Assembly: GCA_024653385.1 (NCBI GenBank)
Contig: JANLFZ010000201.1
Location: forward strand, 5,681 to 10,778
Source: Thermoguttaceae bacterium
GTDB taxonomy: Bacteria > Planctomycetota > Planctomycetia > Pirellulales > Thermoguttaceae
Length of the DNA: 5,098 nt
Direction: 5' to 3'
In this document: positions 1 through 5,098 of the stretch, piece by piece
Layout of the letters: each line of letters starts with the position of its first letter
Numbering within the stretch: the stretch's first letter is position 1
Made by a program: the position numbers and the translations under genes
The notes under the pieces: generated by a model
What the model saw: the letters and a program-made list of their open reading frames with translations, nothing else
The model's database searches: none
Told to the model about the DNA's origin: nothing

Positions 1-1
1 C

Positions 2-1078
2 CCGATGGACGCCAACGACCGGGTCATCAACCGGCTCGAGCGGGTCTACAGCCTCTTCGGCGCCACCGATCTGGTCGATGCCGTCGTGAGCATCGGCGAC
101 CACGCCTACCGCAAGGACATCCGCCAGGCCGCGTACCGGTTCATCAACATGCATCTGAAAGGCGATCCGGCGATCGTCACCGACAGCGAGGTGGATATCC
201 CCGAGGGAAAACCGCCCAAGCGGGCCTACGCGATCGACCCCGAGAAACTGCGGGTCTTCGCGCGCGACGAAGACTTCCCCGAGGACGAATTGAACACCAC
301 GATCGACCAGCACTTCGTTCCCATGGCCTCGCCCAAGCTCGGCGAGTTCGAGCCCTGGAAACGGGCATTGATGGAAGAGCTGCGCCGCGTCTCGTTCCGG
401 GCGCTGCCGGATCGAATCGCCCCCGCCAAACCGCGGGGCGACCCGGCCACGCGCCTGGAAACCGAGCCGGGGATCGAGGTGGCTCTGGAGGCCTGCGCGG
501 TCCCGACCGCCGGCCAGAAACCCGGGCGGGTTCTCCTGGTCGTGCGGCACGCCGAGGAAAAGCCGGCGCTCGTCGAGCGGCTCGTGCCATCGCGCCGGCC
601 GGACGATGCGATCTATGTCCTCGCGCCCCGGGGGATTGGCCCCACGCGGTGGACCCGCAAGAACCCGCCGAATTATGTCGAGCGGTGCCATGTCTTGTTG
701 GGGCGTACCGTGGACACGGGCCGGGTGTGGGACATCGCGGCCACGGCGCGCTACCTGCGCCAGCGCCACGGCGAAGCGCCTCTCGAAGTGCATGGCGAGG
801 GCCCGGGCGCGGTGCTGGCCGCCTACGCCGCCCTCTGGGAGCCGGACATCTCGGGCCTGGCGCTCTACCGGCCTTGCTTGAGCCACATGGAAGCCGAGGC
901 GCCGCAGTTTCTCAACGTGCTTCGGGTGTGCGACGTGCCGGACGTGCTGGGCATGATCGCCCCGCGACCGCTGTCCGTTTACGAGGTTCCGGCCCAGTCG
1001 CTCGAGAAGACCGTGGCGGCCTACGAGCGGGCCGGAGCCAGACAGCGTCTGCAAATCACGCCGAGGCCCGCCAAGTGA
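2..1078 (+). CDS. Alpha/beta hydrolase, acetylxylan-esterase / prolyl-oligopeptidase-like, C-terminal part (5' end outside window)
   Basis: The frame is open to the left edge. The ATG at position 5 looks internal, because the protein already starts near the end of a hydrolase domain. Residues are numbered from that Met. Residues 1-53 resemble the last helix and catalytic-His strand of an acetylxylan-esterase-like fold: G31-D32-H33-A34-Y35, then an aromatic-rich helix ending HLKGD. H33 is the likely catalytic His; the Ser and Asp would lie upstream. A linker (about 54-145) carries NTTIDQHFVP. Residues about 146-357 look like a second alpha/beta-hydrolase domain. Its nucleophile elbow reads G264-E-G-P-G268, with Gly at the Ser position, and it ends with an IAPRPL strand and an AGA helix but no obvious acid/His pair. 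Family knowledge suggests ester or peptide hydrolysis, probably deacetylation of polysaccharide. The exact substrate and any signal peptide cannot be seen. Other exported hydrolases of the same superfamily remain possible. Confidence 0.75.
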   Translation, partial: PMDANDRVINRLERVYSLFGATDLVDAVVSIGDHAYRKDIRQAAYRFINMHLKGDPAIVTDSEVDIPEGKPPKRAYAIDPEKLRVFARDEDFPEDELNTTIDQHFVPMASPKLGEFEPWKRALMEELRRVSFRALPDRIAPAKPRGDPATRLETEPGIEVALEACAVPTAGQKPGRVLLVVRHAEEKPALVERLVPSRRPDDAIYVLAPRGIGPTRWTRKNPPNYVERCHVLLGRTVDTGRVWDIAATARYLRQRHGEAPLEVHGEGPGAVLAAYAALWEPDISGLALYRPCLSHMEAEAPQFLNVLRVCDVPDVLGMIAPRPLSVYEVPAQSLEKTVAAYERAGARQRLQITPRPAK

Positions 1079-1352
1079 CCTGTGAGGTTGCTTCGTGACG
1101 CGGCAGGAGTTACGATGCGACATGCCCCGGGTGGAGGATAGCGTACAGGACCGTGAAAGAACGCGTTGGGCAGACATCCAGAGTAACGAACGCGACGATG
1201 CCCTTCGAGCGCGGATACGGCCATGGAAGATCGAAGCCGCGGCTGGCTCGGCCCTGACCCTGATCCCGGCAAGATCGGCTGGAGAATTGGGACCAACCCG
1301 ATCACCTTTCGTCGCGCGAACCAACAAGGATTCCTGGTCTCGGTGAACCAAG
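1079..1352. other. Intergenic spacer, no convincing gene
   Basis: This 274-base spacer has no recognisable tRNA, riboswitch, repeat or strong terminator. Its longest + frame opens at GTG 1095 and stops at 1346; the 83-residue product has no recognisable domain. An AGGAG at 1105-1109 lies 5 bases before an ATG at 1115 that opens an eight-codon reading frame ending at 1141. A weak sigma70-like pair, TTGCTT (1088-1093) and TACGAT (1111-1116), has 17-base spacing. It overlaps the mini-frame start, so the two readings exclude each other. Neither is strong enough to annotate separately. A promoter for the downstream glycoside hydrolase gene is most likely somewhere here. Confidence 0.6.
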
Positions 1353-3881
1353 ATGATGAGACCCTTGCTCCCCGCCGCTATGGTTGTGCTCGCCCTCCCA
1401 TGCGCCTGGGCGGGCGATGCGCGTACGGTCGTGTCGCTGAACGGCCCGTGGGATATTGCCGAGGGCAAGATGGACCGCCCCCCGGCGACGTTTGACCGTC
1501 GCGTGCCGGTGCCGGGACTGGTGGACATGGCCACGCCGCCGTTTGAGTCGCCGGGCTCGACGGTGTCGCTGGCCGAGCGCCAGGAGAGGAAGCGGCCTGC
1601 CGATCCGAGACGCGAAGCGTTTTGGTATCGGCGCACGTTCCAGCTCAAGGGCCCCGTGCCCGAGGTGGCGCGGCTGAAGGTCCACAAGGCGCGCTACGGC
1701 ACGAAGGTCCTCCTCAACGGCAAGGTCGTCGGCGAGCACGCGCCGAACTGGACCCCCGGCTGGTTCGATGTGAGACCCTTCTTGAACGGTGACGGCGCGC
1801 CGAACGAACTGCTGATTCGCGTCGGCGCGTCCTTGGCGCAAGTGCCCGCGCAGGTGACCGAGGGCTGGGATTTCGAGAAGAGCCGCTATATACCCGGCAT
1901 CTTCGATTCGGTCGAGTTGATCCTATCCGGCACGCCGCACGTCGTGAACGTGCAAACCGTGCCGGATGTAAGGAACAGGGCCGTGCGCGCCGTCATCGAA
2001 CTGGAAGGCGGCGCGACCAAGCCGGTGAAAGCCGTCGTGCGGGAGGCGAAATCCGGGCGCATCGCCGGCGAAGCGTCGGTCGAGGCAAGCGCGGCAAACC
2101 GAGTCGAGTTGACGATCCCCATTCGCGACGCGCGTCTCTGGACGCCGGAGGACCCGTTCCTGTACGAGTTGGTGGTGGACACCGGCGGCGACACGTCGCG
2201 CACGCGGTTCGGATTGCGCACGTTCACCACCGATCCGGCCAGCGGGCGCGCGGTGCTCAACGGCCGGCCTTATTTCCTGCGCGGTTCCAACGTGTGCATT
2301 TACCGGTTCTTCGAGGACGCGGCGCGGGCCGGGCTGCCGTGGGACCGCGACTGGGTGCGCAAGCTGCACCGGCGGTTCAAGGAGATGCACTGGAACAGCT
2401 TGCGCTACTGCATCGGCTTTCCGCCGGAGCTGTGGTACGAGATCGCCGACGAGGAAGGCATCTTGATTCAGGACGAGTTTCCCATCTGGTACGGCGGGCG
2501 ATTGGATGGGTGGCCCAAGGAAATCACGCAACAGCACCTCGCTGTCGAGTTCACCGAGTGGATGCGCGAGCGTTGGAACCATCCCTGCGTGGTCATCTGG
2601 GACGCGCAGAACGAGACCACCGACGACGCGGTCGTCGCCGCCACGTTGATGGCGGTGCGCGGCCTCGACCTGTCGAACCGCCCGTGGGACAACGGCTGGG
2701 GCGCACCGCAGAAGCCCGGCGACATTTCCGAGGCCCATCCCTACCGGGCAGGCCGGAAGGACTTCTCGCTGGCCATCTTCGCCAAGGAAACGGGCGTTCC
2801 CAACAACGGTCCGGGCACGGGACGGCGTCCGTTCGTCGACCTGGGCCGCCCGCCGTATCTCATCAACGAATACGGCTGGCTCTGGATCAACCGCGACGGC
2901 ACGCTGCCGACGTTGACCGTGGATGTGTACAAGCGGCTGCTGGGCGAGACGGCTACCGTCGAGCAACGCCGCCACTACTACGCGCGCACGCTGGCGGCCA
3001 AGACCGAGTTCTGGCGCAGCAAACGGCTCTGCGCGGGCGTGCTGCACTTCTGCGGGCTGGGATACTCGCGCCCCGATGGCCAGACCAGCGATCACTGGCT
3101 CGATGTGAAGGAACTGAAACTCGAACCGCTGTTCGAGAAGTACGTCAAGGACGCCTTCGCGCCGACGGGGATCATGCTCGACTTCTGGAGCGACGAACTG
3201 CCGCCCGGCGACAAGCGCGATCTGTCGGTCGTGGTCATCAACGACCTCGACGAGGAGTGGTCGGGCCATGTGCGATTCCGCCTGGCGCATGGCGCGAAGG
3301 TGCTCGCCGAAACGACCCAACCGTGCCAAGTCGCCGCGCTGGGGGACAAGCGGCTCTCGTTCGGCCTGGTGGTCCCCGACGAGCCTGGGCGTTACACACT
3401 CGAAGCCGCGCTGGTACGAAGCGGCGTGCCCGACGTGCGCAGCCTGCGCGACTTCGCCGTCCTCACGCCGCAAGAGCGCGAAGCCCGCCGCAATCTCGCG
3501 GAAGGGCGCCCCGTGAAGGCCTCGTCGGTGCTGGCCCTGAACGGCCAGACGTACCGCGCCGAGTTTGCCGTGGATGGCCAAGGCGACACGCGATGGTCGA
3601 GCGAGTTTTCGGACCCGCAATGGCTGGCCGTGGACCTCGGCGCGACGCAGACGATTTCCCGCGTCGAGTTGCACTGGGAAGGCGCGTTTGGAAAGGCCTA
3701 CTCGATTCAGGTTTCGGCCGACGGCGCTCAGTGGAAGACCGTCCACACCACCACCGGAGGCGCCGGCCAGACCGAGACGATTCGTTTCGCGCCGGTGCAA
3801 GCGCGCTGGATCCGCATCCACGGGACGCAGCGCGGCACGCCCTACGGATACTCGATCTGGGAAATGGGGGTTTATCACTGA
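1353..3881 (+). CDS. Secreted glycoside hydrolase family 2 protein with C-terminal F5/8 type C (CBM32-like) domain
   Basis: This 842-aa protein probably hydrolyses beta-linked sugars (galactoside, glucuronide or mannoside) outside the cytoplasm; the substrate cannot be read from sequence. Residues 1-20 form a signal peptide with an AWA|G cleavage site. The GH2 sugar-binding sandwich (about 28-192) starts with SLNGPWDI. An Ig-like domain (about 195-295) follows, then the TIM barrel (about 300-600), opened by LNGRPYFLRGSN. Barrel landmarks are N348-S-L-R351, D366-E-E-G369 and D374-E-F-P377. The likely acid/base is E421 in IWDAQNE, and the likely nucleophile is E506 in INEYG. A beta-sandwich (about 602-706) leads to a discoidin-type domain (about 714-842) with VDGQGDTRWSS and a YSIWEMGVY ending. 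The start is fixed by an in-frame TGA at 1344-1346, leaving only ATG 1353 or 1356; GGTGA at 1342-1346 is a weak ribosome site. The gene looks intact. GH2 membership is firm, the exact activity is not. Confidence 0.93.
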   Translation: MMRPLLPAAMVVLALPCAWAGDARTVVSLNGPWDIAEGKMDRPPATFDRRVPVPGLVDMATPPFESPGSTVSLAERQERKRPADPRREAFWYRRTFQLKGPVPEVARLKVHKARYGTKVLLNGKVVGEHAPNWTPGWFDVRPFLNGDGAPNELLIRVGASLAQVPAQVTEGWDFEKSRYIPGIFDSVELILSGTPHVVNVQTVPDVRNRAVRAVIELEGGATKPVKAVVREAKSGRIAGEASVEASAANRVELTIPIRDARLWTPEDPFLYELVVDTGGDTSRTRFGLRTFTTDPASGRAVLNGRPYFLRGSNVCIYRFFEDAARAGLPWDRDWVRKLHRRFKEMHWNSLRYCIGFPPELWYEIADEEGILIQDEFPIWYGGRLDGWPKEITQQHLAVEFTEWMRERWNHPCVVIWDAQNETTDDAVVAATLMAVRGLDLSNRPWDNGWGAPQKPGDISEAHPYRAGRKDFSLAIFAKETGVPNNGPGTGRRPFVDLGRPPYLINEYGWLWINRDGTLPTLTVDVYKRLLGETATVEQRRHYYARTLAAKTEFWRSKRLCAGVLHFCGLGYSRPDGQTSDHWLDVKELKLEPLFEKYVKDAFAPTGIMLDFWSDELPPGDKRDLSVVVINDLDEEWSGHVRFRLAHGAKVLAETTQPCQVAALGDKRLSFGLVVPDEPGRYTLEAALVRSGVPDVRSLRDFAVLTPQEREARRNLAEGRPVKASSVLALNGQTYRAEFAVDGQGDTRWSSEFSDPQWLAVDLGATQTISRVELHWEGAFGKAYSIQVSADGAQWKTVHTTTGGAGQTETIRFAPVQARWIRIHGTQRGTPYGYSIWEMGVYH

Positions 3882-3888
3882 GCCGGAA

Positions 3889-3924
3889 CCGCGGGACATC
3901 ACTTTTCTGGCCCCTGGTCCGCGG
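3889..3924 (+). terminator. Possible hairpin just after the GH2 gene, weak terminator candidate
   Basis: CCGCGGGAC at 3889-3897 can pair with GTCCGCGG at 3917-3924, giving 8 base pairs with one bulged G and a 19-base loop. It begins 7 bases after the GH2 stop codon, where a terminator would sit. No T-run follows, so it does not look like a standard intrinsic terminator. A competing pairing, GCCCC 3910-3914 with GGGGC 3923-3927, uses part of the same bases. In GC-rich DNA such stems arise by chance, so confidence is low. Confidence 0.25.
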
Positions 3925-4047
3925 GGCATGTACTGCACCAACGGGCGACGGTCAATGATCATCTCTGGATGCTTTACCGCCGCGCGTTTCGTTTCCAGGG
4001 CGACTTGCATTTTCCCCCCATGAAGCTGGGAGGACGCTACGTCTGGC

Positions 4048-4066
4048 GCGCATGCCGGACATGCGC
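4048..4066 (+). promoter_or_regulatory. Perfect stem-loop directly upstream of the DUF3592 gene start
   Basis: GCGCATG at 4048-4054 is an exact inverted copy of CATGCGC at 4060-4066: a 7-bp stem with the 5-base loop CCGGA. It ends 5 bases before the proposed ATG at 4072. It therefore occupies the region where a ribosome would bind, and no Shine-Dalgarno sequence is seen there; a GGGAGGA at 4028-4034 is too far upstream to serve this start. No T-run follows, so a terminator is unlikely. It may modulate translation or be an operator-like dyad. It may also be chance. Confidence 0.35.
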
Positions 4067-4071
4067 TGATA

Positions 4072-5098
4072 ATGACGACGCGTATGAACTCCTTTACAAA
4101 CCGCTGGTCCAAGTTGGGCGGCGCCGGCTGCTTGTGCGTCTTCGCTCTCTTCTGGTCGGGCATGACGTTGGGCTTCGACGTTCTTATCGCGCAAAATGCG
4201 TTCCGGCAGATTCAAGCCCTTGGTCACTCCAAAGTCATGGGCTCGGTGACGCACAGCGAGGTCGAGACCGTCTTCGACGACGAAGGCCCGACCTATCGCC
4301 CGAAAATCCGGTACAAATACCTGGTGGGAGGCAAAGAGTACCTGGGAGATCGGTATCGCTACGACCGATGGTCTTCCGGCGGCGACTGGGCGCATCGAAT
4401 CGTTGCTGCAAATCCGGTTGGCTCCCAAGTCGAGGTCTACCACGCTCCCGCCGATCCCTCCGACGCCGTGCTCGCGGTCGGCGTGGATGGAATGGACCTT
4501 TACCTCGCCATGTTCGTCCTGCCGTTCAACGTGGTCATGCTCGGATTCTGGTTCGCCATCGGTCAAGCCGTCCGCCACCGGCTGTTTCCTCCCGTGGCGG
4601 GCGGGGCAAAGGTGTTGGACGACGGCCGGTATGTCCGGGTGCGGCTGTCGCTATGGAGTCCACTCTTCTCGGGAGTGGCGGTTGCCGGAGGCTTGGCCTT
4701 TGCCGGGGCTTTCGTGATTGGTTTTGCGTTCGGAGGCGGTCCTCCGCTGCTGATCATGCTTGTCGCTTGGGCGGTGATTCTCGGGGGTGGGGCGTCCGCC
4801 TCCTTGTTTTGCCGCCGAAGACTGATTGGGGGCCATTCCGATCTGGTGATTGACTGCTTCGGCCGGGCCATCGTCCTTCCTCGCACCCTCGCTCGCCAGG
4901 TAGACCTGGTGATTCCGGTCGAGAAGATCATGGCGATCGAGCTGGAAAGCGTGGAGAAACGGAGGGCCAAAGGATGCACGTCCCGCACGTACGTCCCCAC
5001 CGTGGTCTTTACGGACAACGACGGACTGCAACGGCGAGAGGGAATCGTCGAGTGGCCCTTCGAGGCTCGGGCCGAAGGACTGGTTGCCTGGCTGCGGG
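4072..5098 (+). CDS. DUF3592-domain membrane protein, four predicted transmembrane helices (3' end outside window)
   Basis: The frame runs from ATG 4072 for 342 codons to the window edge with no stop. Residues about 17-40 form the first membrane helix. Residues about 53-140 match the DUF3592 pattern: KVMGSV near the start, YRPKIRYKYLVGGKEY in the middle, then GSQVEVYHAPADPSDAVLAVG. A second helix covers about 143-164. A further pair follows at about 198-220 and 224-246, ending in the positive cluster CRRR. After it comes a soluble tail (about 252-342) with strand-like stretches VIDCFGRAIVLPR and YVPTVVFTD and a WP..A...VAWL ending. DUF3592 has no known biochemical role; with this topology the DUF3592 domain should face one side and the tail the same side of the membrane. 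An in-frame TGA at 4021-4023 limits the start; ATG 4084 is the alternative. Third codon positions look less GC-biased than in the GH2 gene. Domain call is firm, function unknown. Confidence 0.88.
   Translation, partial: MTTRMNSFTNRWSKLGGAGCLCVFALFWSGMTLGFDVLIAQNAFRQIQALGHSKVMGSVTHSEVETVFDDEGPTYRPKIRYKYLVGGKEYLGDRYRYDRWSSGGDWAHRIVAANPVGSQVEVYHAPADPSDAVLAVGVDGMDLYLAMFVLPFNVVMLGFWFAIGQAVRHRLFPPVAGGAKVLDDGRYVRVRLSLWSPLFSGVAVAGGLAFAGAFVIGFAFGGGPPLLIMLVAWAVILGGGASASLFCRRRLIGGHSDLVIDCFGRAIVLPRTLARQVDLVIPVEKIMAIELESVEKRRAKGCTSRTYVPTVVFTDNDGLQRREGIVEWPFEARAEGLVAWLR

Noticed and set aside
1088..1116. Sigma70-like promoter TTGCTT / TACGAT with 17-base spacing
   Set aside because: Only 3 of 6 and 4 of 6 consensus matches, and it would leave a leader of over 200 bases; too weak to annotate as a promoter.
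1095..1346. An 83-codon frame from GTG 1095, ending 6 bases before the GH2 start and in the same phase
   Set aside because: Spacing would suit an operon gene, but the start is GTG without a good ribosome site and the product shows no domain, hydrophobic segment or repeat. Chance open frames of this size are common at this GC content.
1353..1412. Lipoprotein signal at Cys17 of the GH2 protein
   Set aside because: The residues before the Cys (LALP) lack the small residue required at -1 of a lipobox, and a good AWA|G signal peptidase I site follows.
2294..3958. A 554-codon + frame inside the GH2 gene in another phase
   Set aside because: The translation is Arg/Gly/Ala-rich with no recognisable motif; it is an out-of-frame shadow of the GH2 gene.
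3955..3962. Eight-base palindrome ATGATCAT in the second spacer
   Set aside because: An isolated short palindrome with no repeat copy or flanking promoter signal is expected by chance.
1923..4163. A 746-codon open frame on the - strand opposite the GH2 gene
   Set aside because: Its product is low-complexity and Arg/Ala/Val-rich with no domain, as expected opposite a GC-rich gene. The + strand frame encodes a complete, recognisable GH2 protein.
3969..4853. A 294-codon + frame overlapping the DUF3592 gene
   Set aside because: The competing frame from 4072 gives DUF3592 motifs and regular membrane helices, while this one gives an Arg-rich product without any domain.

Overview
The window is GC-rich and densely coding. 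It holds three protein-coding genes, all on the + strand, and two of them are cut by the window edges. The gene types (a tandem alpha/beta-hydrolase esterase, a secreted GH2 enzyme with a discoidin-type domain, and a DUF3592 membrane protein), the high GC and the lack of strong Shine-Dalgarno sites suggest a planctomycete or a related polysaccharide-degrading bacterium of the PVC group. That is an inference from gene content; no taxonomic marker is present.

Layout: positions 1-1078 are the 3' part of an acetylxylan-esterase / prolyl-oligopeptidase-like hydrolase gene. It covers the end of an active-type domain plus a second hydrolase-like domain that has apparently lost its nucleophile. Positions 1079-1352 are a spacer with no convincing gene. 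Positions 1353-3881 encode a complete 842-aa exported glycoside hydrolase family 2 protein with both catalytic glutamates and a C-terminal F5/8 type C (CBM32-like) domain. Positions 3882-4071 are a second spacer with two possible hairpins; the second is a perfect 7-bp stem ending 5 bases before the next start codon. From 4072 to the window end runs a four-helix membrane protein with an N-terminal DUF3592 domain. It has no stop codon inside the window.

The first two genes fit a common theme: removal of ester groups from plant or algal polysaccharide, and hydrolysis of glycosidic bonds outside the cytoplasm. The gaps of 274 and 190 bp mean co-transcription cannot be assumed. The DUF3592 protein has no evident link to carbohydrate use. 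I see no RNA gene, CRISPR array, insertion sequence or attachment site, and no clear case for an undescribed multi-gene system. The points most worth checking are the nucleophile-less hydrolase domain, the hairpin at the DUF3592 start and that protein's conserved-looking C-terminal module.
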